NCBI RefSeq assembly: GCF_031755915.1
Contig: NC_083387.1
Location: forward strand, 26,105,001-26,169,000
DNA length: 64,000 nucleotides
Direction of reading: 5' to 3'
From: Ziziphus jujuba
Taxonomy: Eukaryota > Streptophyta > Magnoliopsida > Rosales > Rhamnaceae
In this document: piece by piece, positions 1 through 12,588 of the stretch
Position numbering within the stretch: the stretch's first letter is position 1
How the letters are laid out: every line of letters starts with the position of its first letter
Made by a program: the position numbers and the translations under genes
Notes under the pieces: model-generated
The model's input: only the letters and a program-made list of their open reading frames with translations
Database searches by the model: none
What the model was told of the DNA's origin: nothing

Positions 1-423
1 GCAATTATAAATTAGGCAATAAATAGGAGAAGTCCATCACAAAATAATAATAATAAATAAATAAATAAAATAAAAAAGGAAAAGAAAAGAAAATTAGCGT
101 GTACGTATACAACAAGCCCTCATATATTTGCGTTACTCTCGTTACTTCCCGCTAAAGACCTGTTCCAAGTCACAATCACCAAACCAAAGCTTCCCATTTT
201 TCATTTTTTTTAAAAAAAAATTTAAATTAAAAAAAAAATAATTGTACCAAACTTCATTGTACACTTACACCACATACACACGCACTCTCTCTCTCTATCT
301 CTCACGCTTTCTCAATCTTTGTTCGTCAGTTTATCTTTTTTTTCTTTTTTTTCTCTGTGAATTCATTTTCTTTTTTTCTTCTTGTGTGTGTACTTTTCGT
401 TTGATTGATTTCTCTGCTTCGCC
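1..423 (+). promoter_or_regulatory. Upstream region and leader of the GDI gene
   Basis: AT-rich DNA with A/T homopolymers precedes a pyrimidine-rich stretch (about 280-420, CT runs and T tracts) that looks like the 5' untranslated leader of the gene starting at 424. Such CT-rich leaders are common in plant housekeeping genes. I see no clear TATA box at a convincing distance. No other gene is visible. Confidence 0.5.
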
Positions 424-3400
424 ATGGATGAAGAGTATGACGTCATCGTTCTTGGTACCGGTCTTAAAGAGTGCATTCTCAGTGGCCTTCTTTCCGTTAA
501 TGGACTCAAAGTATTTTTTAGTCTAATTTCTTTTTCTTTTTCTTTTATTCATTTTCTGCTTGCATTTTTGATCTATTTCGATGATAATGTGCATTTATTA
601 CTTTATTTCTCTGTTTATGAATTGAAAAAAAAAAAACAAATAAATAGTATCGAAGCTTTTTTTTCTTTTGTTATACGTGTTAATTGATCGTAACCGGTAT
701 AATATAATATAATATAATTTATTTTTATTTTTTTCTTTGAATCTACATTTTATTTTAGTAGAGAATTGATAAGACTTTTGAGCTAAAAGGTATCTATATT
801 TGAGGATGGCGGAGGTGTGTGTTATTGATAAATATTTTTGAGGGCATCCAGTAAAAAATGAAATGAATGTATAAATCCTTGGAAGCTTTGACATACATGC
901 TCTATCATGTAAGAATTTATTTGGACTAAAGAGTTTATAAATACATTGTTTTGGAAAAATTATCCTAAGGTGTGCCTTTTTGCAGGATTTCATTGTGATA
1001 GATATATGTAAAGCTTATGAACAAATTCACAAAATGTGCAATTTAAGGAACTTTCATCGGAAAATTGTTTCTAGCAAAGCTTGAATTTGGAAGCATGAAA
1101 AATGATATTTCAAATGTTGTTATTGTTGATATACTTTCAAAGAAGAATGAGATATTTTGACATTATTGTTATTGTTGAAAGTAATAGTATAGTGTCAAAT
1201 GGAGATTATATGGTTGATATAGGTGCTTACTAATATCTAAGAAGTGGAGTTGCCTTACATTCTCTAATTTGTAACTATGTACTAGTCTGTTTACCAAAGA
1301 AAAAAAAAATAATAATAATAATAATAATAGTAAGTCTCTAGCCAGAAAAGGGCCAAATTCACTGTTAACTCAATCAAAAATTTCCTAAGATCGAATCACT
1401 CCAACCCTCGCTACTCAAGAGGGAAAAAAAAAAAAAAAAAAAAAAAAAACTACGTAAAGTATCAATTAAATAGAATGATTTGCTGAGGGAAAGCGGTGGG
1501 GTTCCATTAATGAACTTTGTTTTTAGTTTATAGCTACTTAGGTAGTGTACGCCAGCCAGTTCTTCACCTGTAGGTATTTGTTTGATGCAGGTGTTGCATA
1601 TGGACAGAAACGACTATTATGGTGGGGAGTCGTCCTCCCTTAATCTTACACAGGTTTACGTTCTCTCCCCTTGATTGAGATATATTCTATGTTTGTCTCC
1701 ATCTGGTATTATTTCCTTTTTCTCAAAGCAAAACTTTACTCTTGCTGCTGCATTAGCTGTGGAAACGTTTTAGGGGAAGCGATAAGCCTCCAGAAAGTTT
1801 TGGTGCAAGTAGGGAGTACAATGTTGATATGATACCTAAGGTACTTAGTTCTTTTATTGATAATTTGTGTAGTAAAATATAGTAAAAGCAGTATTATCTG
1901 TTTCTTTCTCTTTTCATGATTGTTGTTGTTTTTATTGGAATAAGATTCACAGTTGATTGAATGAAAATGGAACAAATGAAAATGGAACAATCTGCAAACG
2001 ATACCAGCCGTTAAACAAAACAATCAAAACATTACATTTTCCTGCGGCATATTGTATCTGTTCAATGTTTTTGATCATATTATCTTAATTTGTCAAGTAA
2101 ATAAGATACCTAGATTTTTTTGCTTTCAATTTCGAGTTTAGAATATGAAACTCCATGCTCGGATAAACTTCTCTATTCTGAGTAGCCTTCAATTCTTTTC
2201 ACTTTTATATATATTTGCTGCAATAGTGACATATTTAAAAAAGAGTTGAACATTTATGTACTTTACTAAAATGACTGCCTTGTGTTGGATATCCTCTTGT
2301 AGTTCATGATGGCCAATGGTTCTTTGGTCCGAGTCCTTATCCACACAGATGTCACCAAGTACTTAAATTTCAAGGCTGTAGATGGTAGCTTTGTCTATAA
2401 CAAAAAAAAGGTATGTATGACTACATTGTTAATTTTTGGGAAGCTGCATTTTAAAATTGATTTTCTCTTGCATTTCAGAACATAACTGTTGCATCTCTGA
2501 CTGAAAGCATGCGAGCATCATTATTTTTTAGATTTATAAAGTCCCAGCAACTGATGTTGAAGCACTGAAATCAACCTTGATGGGACTCTTTGAGAAGCGG
2601 CGTGCTAGAAAGTTCTTCATATATGTCCAAGACTATGAAGAGGATGATCCGAAATCCCATGAAGGGATGGATTTGAATAAAGTTACAGCGAGAGAGCTTA
2701 TCATGTATACTATACATTCCTACTTTTTCTTTTGCAATCCTTGCTTCATAATGGTTGCACTGTTATTTCCCCTTTAGTAACAATTACTATAACAAACACA
2801 TTGGCGATGCATGTAATTATGAGTCAGAAAAAGAAATATGCTACTCTAATAGGAATATTATATTTCATTGTTAACCTAAACCTGTTTGACAGCATTAATT
2901 TGTAATTCTTATATTGCTGAATGGATATTTTTCCTTTTTGTAGGAAATATGGTCTAGAAGATGATACAGTTGATTTTATTGGCCATGCCTTGGCACTCCA
3001 TAGTGATGATACTTACTTGGATAAGCCAGCCATGGGTTTTGTGAAGAAAATGAAGGTGCAATGAGTTATGTTCTTATGATATATATATATATATATATAT
3101 GTATATATGTTTTATCTTGATTTTTTCTGGTAGGTTGTTTCCTAAGATATTGTCTCAACCATAGTTATTCACATAGGATTTTCCATTCTTATCCAATTCA
3201 CATGAGAAAAACACTACAAATTTTAAAGATGGCTGGCGTTCTCACTTTATGGACCTTTATATTGTTTGGTGCCTTCATGATATTAGCTCACAACTGTTGC
3301 CTCCGGTGCATTATCCTTTTCATTTTGGTTCACTAATATTGTTTCTTACTGGACATATCATGATTAGATCATAATCAGTGGCTGCTTGCCTTGTTATGTC

Positions 3401-6400
3401 AATACATTTGCTCTTCATCGAATTGTTATTATAAATTTGTAATGCGGTCTTAAAGTAAAACCTTGGAATGTAAAAAATAACATAAGAAAAGGTCTAGATC
3501 TAAGGTAGAAGCTATCATATGAGGATGAAAACTCATTTCTGCCACATTCATGTCCCTAAAAAGGTGACAAAAACTACATGACCGTAGATATGTAAATTTC
3601 GCAGGCCAAACACATATGTTCATTTCTTAAGTTGGCATATTTGCGAACTACCTTGGATTTTTCTTTGATAATTAAAACTGAAATATTTTGGCCATTGCAT
3701 ACAAGGTATATGTTCCAGTAAGTTATCTATCAATTTTGACGTAACCCAGTTTGAAAAAAACCTAACTGTTAAGACCTAAGCTACAACTGGACTTAAGAGA
3801 AGTATGTAATCCACAGACCTCGCACTGAAAATGAGTTAAAAAGACTATTTTTCAATTTGTGGCTGCTAGAAATTTAGAGGAATAATTCTCTTTGGGCATT
3901 AGTTTATTTCTAATTATCAGAAACGCAAGCAAGAACTGGTCGTGTTTCTAATTATTCACTATGTAAAAGATTTTCTAGAACTATTGGTTGTTTCAGTTCA
4001 GTGGAGATTCTCAGTACAGTTATTACAGTTTTGCCATTTCCTTTTGTAAAGCTCTATGCAGAGTCTTTGGCACGTTTTCAAGGAGGATCTCCTTATATCT
4101 ATCCACTCTATGGTTTAGGAGAGTTGCCTCAGGTTTGTTCATCTGTAACACTGTGCATATATAGGAACGTCAAATTAGTTTTCTCATAAGCTTGGCACTT
4201 TTGGCAGGCATTTGCGCGGTTGAGTGCAGTTTATGGTGGCACTTACATGCTCAACAAGCCAGACTGTAAGGTAAATAAAGTCATTATAAGTTCTCGTATA
4301 ATTAGCTTGATACCTGCCTTAAAATTTGTTTTGAACATTTTTTAAAGATCTCAAAGTGACCTCGCTAAGCATGCTTCATGTCTCCTCCTTTGGCGTCTTA
4401 GCATGCTTCACTACCATATTCGAAGTGATCTCAAAGTGACCTATGCTTCCTTTGGTGTCTTAGCATCTCCAATATGCTCCAACTTTTTCTTCTCAATGGA
4501 AGTCTTAATTGCCAACAATGCCTTAGCAGCTTTGATCTTTATCAAAGCAGCGGCATCCACCAGCAACATAACCTTGTCGCCTCTAATGATCTCCCAGAAA
4601 TTTTATCCCTGCAAATAAGACTTCATACACGACAACCACATATTGTAGCCCATGCTATTGTACTTCCACATACCGTCCATCTTTTGAAGGTCATCCATCG
4701 TGGTTTGGTGGTCTGCTCAAACACCAAATAAGCTTGGTCCTGGATAACAAGCTCGATAATCCCTGATTGTGCATGATCATACGAAGTTCCTCCAACCACG
4801 GTTCTTGACCACCTCTTGCCACTGCATGTCCCAAACTGCCTCGCATGCATCACCTCACTGAGATCCCAAATCGCCTCACAACTTTCATGATCCCTGATCG
4901 TCCTCTCTAGCACTTGTGGTCTCTAACCATTCTAATGTAGAACTGATAGGGTTGAAAAGAAAATAGGAAGTTAAAAAAATAGGGTTCTAGTATTACACTT
5001 GAACAATTTTAAGAATCACTCCTAAAATCTCTAGGTTCCAAACCTAGTTTTGAATTTAACTAAGCATCACACAAAACTAAATAATTTTAGAAACATATTT
5101 GTATTATCCACCAAATGTCTAAAAGAATTATAAAAATACCTATTTATAATAAAACCACTTAACAACATTAGGAAACTAAAATAATATAAAAAAAAAATTA
5201 ATAAACATAATAATATTAAAATCCTAAAAATCATAAAACCCTATTAATTATAATTTTGTGTAATCTCCATCATTCTCCCCCTCATAGAGAATGAGACTCT
5301 GGTGAGTTTGATGTTGAAATCATAAAGTAATAAGCGGAACTTCAAGAATGGCAGTAGTAATGGCATAAGCTCAAACTTGATGAAGAAGTTACAATGATTA
5401 GTAAATTTGGGGACATCCAAGGTCAGCAAAAACAACCTTTCATTCAATTGATCCGAGTCCAACTTAACACATTTGGGTTGTGCTAGTAGTGGTCTAAGCA
5501 AGGTGATAGGTTGTGTAGGTAAGGGTTAGTTAGGGATTTAGGTAGAGATTTGAGTAAGAGGGCAGGTGGTATAGGTGTAGGTAAAGGTTCAGGTTTAGAA
5601 TCGATAGGCTGTTTAAGTATGTGCTCAGAAATTCGTTCAGATAATTCTTCAGATCTTTGTAACTAGGTACAGATCCTTGCAATCTAAACTAGGAGAGGGT
5701 GTTGAGTAGTTGTGTTTGTTGGTTGTTTTTCTTTATTTTGATCGTAGTTGGCTTGAGAAGCTTTATCTTATTTATTTTTAGTTGAAGCTCTACGAATTAG
5801 ATACTTGCATCTCCATATTGCCAACCTGAACATCAATATTGCTAACTTGAACATTAATGTTGCTAATTCGAACATTAAAAGACTCCACTTGTATTGTCAT
5901 ATGTATTTATAGTTCTTCATATCTGCCTGTATTCCTTCCGAATCGTGTAGTCATGACTCTTTAAGCCAACGAAAGCAATCTGATCATTGGGTACTGTCTA
6001 CGCAGGGTTACAATTCATTATGCAAGATTACTGTTCACATCTTACTGTTCACTTGCGTTGTTCATGCTGTAACACTATTCACATAGAAGGGCTGGATTCT
6101 TGGCTTTGATACCAAATTAGAACTGATAGGGTTGAAAAGAAAATAGGAAGTTAAAAATAGGGTTCTAGCATTGCACTTGAATAATTTTAAGAATCACTCA
6201 TAAAATCTCTAGGTACCACACCTGGTTTTGGATTTAACTAAGCATCACACATAGTTTTGATTTGCATCACACAAAACTAAATAATTTTAGAAACATATTT
6301 GTATTATCCACCAAATGTCTAAAAGAATTATAAAAATCCCTATTTATAATAAAACCACTTCACAACATTAGGAAACTAAAATAATATGAAAAAATTTAAT

Positions 6401-9400
6401 AAACATAATAATATTAAAATCCTAAAAATCATAAAACCCTACTAATTATAATCTTATGTAATCGCCATCATTCTCCCCCTCATCGAGAATGAGACTGGTG
6501 AGTTTGAAGTTGAAATCATAAAGTAATAAGCGGAACTTCAAGAATGGCAGCTGCAATGGCATAAGCTCAAACTTGATGAAGAAGTTACAATAATTAGTAA
6601 ATTTAGGGACATCCAAGGTTAGCAAAAACAACCTTTCATTCAATTGATCCGAGTCCAACTTAACACATTTGGGTTGTGCTAGTAGTGGTCTAAGCAAGGT
6701 GATAGGTTGTGTAGGTGAGGGTTAGTTAGGGATTTAGGTAGAGATTCGAGTAAGAGGGCAGGTGGTATAGGTGTAGGTAAAGGTTCAGGTTTAGAATCGA
6801 TAGGCTGTGTAAGTATGTGCTCAGAAATCCGTTCAGATAATTCTTCAAATCTTTGTAACCTAGGCACAGATCCTTGCAATCTAAACTAGGAGAGGGTGTT
6901 GAGTAGTTGTGTTTGTTGGTTGTTTTTCTTTATTTTGATCGTATTTGGCTTGAGAAGCTTTATCTTATTTATTTTTAGTTGAAGCTCTACGAATTAGATA
7001 CTTGCATCTCCATATTGCCAACCTGAACATCAATATTGCTAACTTGAACATCAGTGTTGCTAATTCGTAGGGTTACTATTCATCATGCAAGATTACTGTT
7101 CACGTCTTACTGTTCACTTGCGTTGTTCATGCTGTAATACTATTCACATAGAAGGGCTGGATTCTTGGCTTTGATACCAAATTAGAACTGATAGGGTTGA
7201 AAAGAAAATAGGAAGTTAAAAATAGGGTTCTAGCATTACACTTGAACAATTTTAAAAATCACTCCTAAAATCTCTAGGTACCACACCTAGTTTTGGATTT
7301 AACTAAGCATCACACATAGTTTTGATTTGCATCACACAAAACTAAATAATTTTAGAAACATATTTGTATTATCCACCAAATGTCTAAAAGAATTATAAAA
7401 ATTCCTATTTATAATAAAATCACTTAACAACATTAGAAAACTAAAATAATAAAAAAAAATTAATAAACATAATAATATTAAGATCCTAAAAATCATAAAA
7501 CCCTACTAATTATAATCTTGTGTAATCTCCATCATTCTCCCCTTATAGGGAATGAGACTCTGGTGAGTTTGAAGTTGAAATCATAAATAAGCGAAACTTT
7601 CAAGAATGGCAACAACAATGGCATAAGCTCAAACTTGATGAAGAAGTTACAATGATTAGTAAATTTAGGGACATCCAAGGTCAGCAAAAACAACCTTTCA
7701 TTCAATTGATCTGAGTCCAACTTAACACATTTGGGTTGTGCTAGTAGTGGTCTAAGCAAGGTGATAGGTTGTGTAGGTAAGGGTTAGTTAGGGATTTAGG
7801 TAGAGATTCGAGTAAGAGGGCAGGTGGTATAGGTGTAGGTAAAGGTTCAGGTTTAGAATCGATAGGCTGTGTAAGTATGTGCTCAGAAATCCGTTCAGAT
7901 AATTCTTCAGATCTTTGTAACCTAGGTACAGATCCTTGCAATCTAAATTAGGAGAGGGTGTTGAGTAGTTGTGTTTGTTGGTTGTTTTTCTTTATTTTGA
8001 TTGTATTTGGCTTGAGAAGCTTTATCTTATTTATTTTTAGTTGAAGCTCTACGAATTAGATACTTGCATCTCCATGTTGCCAACCTGAACATCAATATTG
8101 CTAACTTGAACATTAGTGTTGCTAGTTCGTAGGGTTACTATTCATCATGCAAGATTACTGTTCACGTCTTACTGTTCACTTGCGTTGTTCATGCTGTAAC
8201 ACTATTCACATAGAAGGGCTGGATTCTTGGCTTTGATACCAAATTAGAACTGATAGGGTTGAAAAGAAAATAGGAAGTTAAAAATAGGGTTCTAGCATTA
8301 CACTTTAACAATTTTAAAAATCACTCCTAAAATCTCTAGGTACCACACCTAGTTTTGGATTTAACTAAGCATCACATATAGTTTTGATTTGCATCACACA
8401 AAACTTAATAATTTTAGAAACATATTTGTATTATCCACCAAATGTCTAAAAGAATTATAAAAATTCCTATTTATAATAAAATCACTTAACAACATTAGGA
8501 AACTAAAATAATAATAAGAAAATTAGTAAACATAATAATATTAAAATCCTAAAAATCATAAAACCTTACTAATTATAATCTTGTGTAATCTCCATCATTC
8601 TCCCCCTTATAGAGAATGAGACTCTGGTGAGTTTGAAGTTGAAATCATAAAGCAATAAGCGGAACTTCAAGAATGGCAGCAGCAATGGCATAAGCTCAAA
8701 CTTGATGAAGAAGTTACAATGATTAGTAAATTTGGGGATATCCAAGGTCAGCAAAAACAACCTTTCATTCAATTGATCTGAGTCCAACTTAACACATTTG
8801 GGTTGTGCTAGTAGTGGTCTAAGCAAGGTGATAGGTTGTGTAGTTAAGGGTTAGTTAGGGATTTAGGTAGAGACTTGAGTAAGAGGGCAGGTGGTATAGG
8901 TGTAGGTAAAGGTTCAGGTTTAGAATTGATAGGCTGTGTAATATGTGCTCAGAAATCCGTTCAGATAATTCTTCAGATCTTTGTAAGCTAGGTACAGATC
9001 CTTGCAATCTAAACTTGGAAAGGGTGTTGAGTAGTTGTGTTTGTTGGTTGTTTTTCTTTATTTTGATCGTAGTTGGCTTGAGAAGCTTTATCTTATTTAT
9101 TTTTAGTTGAAGCTCTACGAATTAGATACTTGCATCTCCATATTGCCAACCTGAACATCAATATTGCTAACTTGAACATTAATGTTGCTAATTCGAACAT
9201 TAAAAGACTCCACTTGTATTGTCATATGTATTTATAGTTCTTCATATCTGCCTGTATTCCTTCCGAATCGTGTAGTCATGACTCGTTAAGCCAACGAAAG
9301 CAATCTGATCACTGGGTACTGTCTATGCAGGGTTACTATTCATCATGCAAGATTACTATTCACGTTTTACTGTTCACTTGCGTTGTTCATGCTGTAACAC

Positions 9401-12400
9401 TATTCACATAGAAGGGCTGGATTCTTGGCTTTGATACCAAATTGATGTAGGACAGATAGGTAAAAAAGAAAATAGAAAATTAAAGATAGGACTTTAACAT
9501 CACACTAGAATAAAATTAAAGAATCACTTCCAAAATCCCTTAGCATCACATCTAGTTCTGGTTTTCATTAGGCATCACACCTAATTTTGATTTGTATCAC
9601 AAAAAATGAAAAAAATATAATCTTAGGAAAATATTTGTGTAAGTAATAAAAACCCCTATTTATAATAAAATCGAAACTAAAATAATAAAAAAATTAATAA
9701 ATATAATAATAAACATAATAATATTATAATCCTAAAAACCATAAAACCTTGTAATTGTAATTCTATGTACCTCCATCGTTCTCCATCATGTTCACTTAAC
9801 GGTCCTTGACAGTCTCCTCCAATACCATGGTCATCAATACTCGTGCTTTGGTCCTTAATAGACTCTTCATGTACCACTCTTCTATACCAACCAAGACACC
9901 AAAACTGACTAACTTACTAGACCCGCTAGATTAGCATCCCACTGGATCTAACCTCATTCTGATATAAAATTGTTGGGGGAAAAAATCACTTATATTAAAT
10001 AAAATGACTTTTACAATGACCTTTACTTACAAATAACAGAAAGCACTCATATTTAGCGGGACGCCCACACATAATAACCTTTGGGACACTTAACAATAAA
10101 CACCTGGCACTCTTTAATAACTCACCAACTTGAACATGAGAGCTCTCTGTCTAGGAGCCTACTCTACTGGCTTGGGTAGCTCATCTCACATGGAAGCTAT
10201 GCTGCCCCTTTTATAGATTTACAATGTCGGTTGCTAAGCCGACTCTTACATCTTTGGAACCCTCTAGTGTGTGAGTGAACCATTTTACCATTTTCCTCTT
10301 ACTGTGGTATCTAGATATTTTGTTTGTTCATCAATTCCAATGCCTTGCTTGCTTCCTAAGCTAATACTATCAATTAGACTCTTCTAGAACACCAAGTCAA
10401 TGTTGATATCCTTCACTTCATTCTTAGGTAATTGTTTTGTTCTGCAACTCAAAATGGGGATCATCATATTAGATTTCTCATGATATTACAACCTTGGAGA
10501 TCAGCTTCTCAGCAAGGGACTTTTAATCGATCGGTTCTCTAATATCTCCTCTAATGATTTTCACTTTTCTCCTTTTTTGAGGTTATCAACCAGCTAGAAA
10601 TGTATAGCATTTATTTGGTATTTTGATGTGTTAATTATGCTAGTTCCTTCATTTGAATGTCCTGACAGTTCATTTTCTCAATTATAGGTGGTTTTTGATG
10701 GTGATGGGAAGGCAATTGGAGTAACCTCTGAGGGAGAAACTGCTAAATGCAAGAAAGTTGTTTGTGATCCATCATACCTACCCGATAAGGTATTTTTCTA
10801 ACAAACATGCAACATAAACTGAAGTTCTTTTCTTGTTCAACATGCTGAAATAAAATTTTGTATCTTTAACTGCAAAATGCCAACCTAATATGCCCCAGTT
10901 TTAGGTGAGGGCTTCATCTTCAACTAATGTTTTTATGGAAATAGGTTCAAAAGGTTGGAAAAGTTGCCCGAGCTATATGCATAATGAGCCATCCTATTCC
11001 AGATACCAATGACTCTCACTCGGCCCAAGTTATTCTTCCTCAAAAGCAACTTGGTCGTAAATCAGACATGTATGTATGCCTTTATTTATTTTCCATTTTC
11101 CCTTTTGATCGCTAGAATATACAGGCGATGACAAATAATGCCTTTGCTTTTAAGGATGACAATTTTGAACTACTTAAAACCGCAAATATGCATGGCATTG
11201 TTTTCCTTTATTTTAACTCACTTTTTATGTGATTTAAGTAATCATTTGGTTGTGGCTTTCTATTTTGGTATTGGCAATGTCCAATTAAGTGCTCGTACAG
11301 GAATTTCCTTTAAAAGAAACTTCCTCAGAGGCATAAATACAAATAATATGATCTTTACTGAACTCTCCTACGGTAAAATGAGAGTGACTAGGAATTCCTT
11401 GGGCAAGAATACAGTTTTTTAAATAAGCACGGCCAAGTCCTACTCCTGTAACTCAACTCACTTCAGTTTGTTAGGAACCTTGACAATGATGCAATGAATA
11501 ACCAAATACAAGACAAAGAAGATATGCAAACTTGCGGATGCGCGCGCGCACACACACACACACAGAGACAAGGAGCAAATTTTGGATTCCAGTTAAATTT
11601 ATATTATGTGGCTCGTGATTTCTACGTTGCTGCAGGTACCTATTCTGCTGCTCATATGCTCACAATGTAGCTGCAAAAGGAAAATACATTGCTTTTGTTT
11701 CAACAGAAGCAGAGACCAGTGACCCTGAGGTGGAATTGAAGCGCGGCATTGACCTATTGGGACCTGTTGATGAGATATTCTACGACACTTACGACAGATT
11801 TGTACCGACAAACAACCATGAAGCTGATCATTGCTTCATATCCACCGTAAGAAGATAAAATTTTATTATTCACTGTCATCATATAGATTTTATAACCTTG
11901 GTGACAAGAAATTTGACAAAGATGATGAAAATGTGCCAAGTTGTTTTCTTCTTCTGGGTTTATTCACACTTTAAAATGAGCAACTTTTACCGGAAAAGTA
12001 GTATTTCCATTTTATTTTTTTCTCCATTTTAGTCAAGAAGAAAGTATTGAAAATTTTCAATACCAGCAATCCTGACTACTTTATAGAAAGTGATCAATCA
12101 AACATAGCTTTTTTGGGCAAGTGACCAATCAAAAGGTGTAACCAAGGCATATTATTGATGTTTTTCATGGCTAAGATGCTGATTAAAATTGTCAAACTTC
12201 TGCTTTTGTTTTTAGATGAGCACAGGACTTGTGTATTTAGTTTGTAAAGAAGAATTTTCTAAGTTATTCAAGAATGTTTACAGAGTTATGATGCAACTAC
12301 GCACTTTGAGTCTACGGTCGAAGATGTGCTTGCCATGTACACCAAGATTACTGGAAAGGTAAATCTCTTTTTACTCAATGTTCATCCGTTTGTAAAGAAC

Positions 12401-12588
12401 ACCAACTTATTTTTTGTTTCTTACTAAAAACGTAGCACAGATGATAGGTGTAAAAATTGTACTGATCTTGATGGTTCTACTTTAACTTTGCTTGTATTTC
12501 TTCTTTTAACTTTCTGTTTTCCAAAAATGTTCAGGTGCTTGATCTTTCTGTGGATCTTAGTGCTGCGAGTGCTGCTGCTGAAGAATAA
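424..12588 (+). CDS. GDI: Rab GDP dissociation inhibitor (RabGDI alpha), 13 exons
   Basis: Exons: 424-510, 1591-1653, 1757-1840, 2303-2410, 2532-2704, 2944-3055, 4052-4132, 4208-4270, 10688-10789, 10945-11069, 11636-11846, 12284-12358, 12535-12588. They join in frame to 445 residues, the usual plant GDI length, and all introns are GT-AG. The start [17 protein letters not shown] is the conserved Rossmann-like N-terminus; [10 protein letters not shown], the Rab-binding platform/effector-loop region [19 protein letters not shown] and GGTYMLNKP follow in family order, ending [14 protein letters not shown] extracts prenylated GDP-bound Rab GTPases from membranes and returns them to donor membranes; it acts in the cytosol. 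Intron 8 (6,417 bp) is unusually long because it is filled with retroelements. Codon 57 of exon 5 is split between exons 5 and 6. All conserved blocks are present, so I read the gene as functional. Confidence 0.97.
4441..4920 (-). mobile_element. Decayed Ty1/copia gag fragment (UBN2-like)
   Basis: On the minus strand, from about 4700 down to 4441, the translation reads [12 protein letters not shown], then [30 protein letters not shown] and [13 protein letters not shown]. This is the order of motifs in the gag polyprotein of plant copia elements, whose consensus has a tryptophan after KEA; here that codon is TAG. Another stop follows SYLQG. Further upstream on this strand (4700-4920) the frame is scrambled. 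It is a relic without coding capacity. Confidence 0.75.
4944..5272 (-). repeat. LTR 1 of the tandem array
   Basis: 329 bp, with TGAT...ATCA termini. It lacks a stretch of roughly 20 bp (around ATAGTTTTGATTTGCATC) that LTRs 2-4 carry. On the minus strand it is the outermost 3' LTR, and no primer-site motif follows it on its left. Confidence 0.8.
6124..6470 (-). repeat. LTR 2 of the tandem array
   Basis: 347 bp, nearly identical to LTRs 3 and 4. The plus-strand motif GGCTTTGATACCAAATTAG just to its left is the primer-site complement. Confidence 0.8.
7189..7534 (-). repeat. LTR 3 of the tandem array
   Basis: 346 bp, with the same termini and TATA box. It is flanked by the primer-site complement on the left and the purine-tract complement (TTCTCCCCTTATAGG) on the right. 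Confidence 0.8.
8251..8597 (-). repeat. LTR 4 of the tandem array
   Basis: 347 bp, with the same termini. The internal region to its right is one of the two long forms and contains the gag-like start described under findings. Confidence 0.8.
9443..9778 (-). repeat. LTR 5 of the tandem array, diverged copy
   Basis: It starts after the primer-site complement and runs TGATGTAGGACAGATAGG onward, clearly related to LTRs 1-4 but with many substitutions and indels. It keeps CACATCTAGTT, CCCTATTTATAATAAAATC and the CTCCATC end. In the element's own orientation it is the outermost 5' LTR, and it is older or from a related subfamily. Confidence 0.65.
9779..10687 (-). mobile_element. Older copia LTR boundary and flank
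   Basis: At 9958-9985 the plus strand reads TTCTGATATAAAATTGTTGGGG. On the minus strand this is an LTR end ...CCCCAACA followed by a decayed primer site (ATTTTATATCAGAA). A minus-strand TATAAAAGGGG lies near 10206-10217, fitting an LTR promoter. Between 9779 and 9960 lies a leader with the broken frame [19 protein letters not shown]. Together with the gag relic at 4441-4920 this suggests one copia element split by the tandem array. From about 10350 to 10687 I see only ordinary intron sequence. Confidence 0.45.
11549..11570. repeat. (CG)n(CA)n microsatellite in GDI intron 10
   Basis: An alternating purine-pyrimidine run, GCGCGCGC followed by CACACACACACACACA, within intron 10. Such runs can adopt Z-DNA and are often polymorphic. 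Confidence 0.8.

Larger units (their letters stand above)
4944..9778 (-). mobile_element. Tandem array of a small non-autonomous LTR retroelement (TRIM-like), 5 LTRs and 4 internal regions
   Basis: The same unit recurs with LTRs at 4944-5272, 6124-6470, 7189-7534, 8251-8597 and, more diverged, about 9443-9778. The internal regions between them are about 850, 720, 720 and 845 bp. On the minus strand each of the four closely similar LTRs begins TGATGGAG, carries a TATAAATAG box and ends CCCTATCA. A purine tract (GAGGGGGAGAA or close variants) precedes it, as expected of a polypurine tract. LTRs 2-5 are followed by ATTTGGTATCAAAGCC, close to the usual primer site for initiator tRNA-Met. The internal DNA has only broken gag-like frames and no pol, so the element is non-autonomous. 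Alternating LTR and internal DNA, rather than separate insertions, points to recombination-driven tandem growth. Confidence 0.85.
4271..10687 (+). other. Giant intron 8 of GDI, built from retroelement debris
   Basis: The donor GTAAAT follows the codon for K in LNKPDCK and the acceptor ATTATAG precedes VVFDGDG. The intron contains a copia gag relic (4441-4920), a tandem array of small LTR elements (4944-9778) and an older copia LTR boundary (from 9971), all read on the minus strand. Other introns of this gene are about 75-1,080 bp, so nearly all the excess length is transposon-derived. Confidence 0.9.

Noticed and set aside
4399..9440. tRNA-Met gene suspected from the repeated TTTGGTATCAAAGCC
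   Set aside because: Only the 3' primer-binding complement is present, next to LTR ends. There is no cloverleaf.
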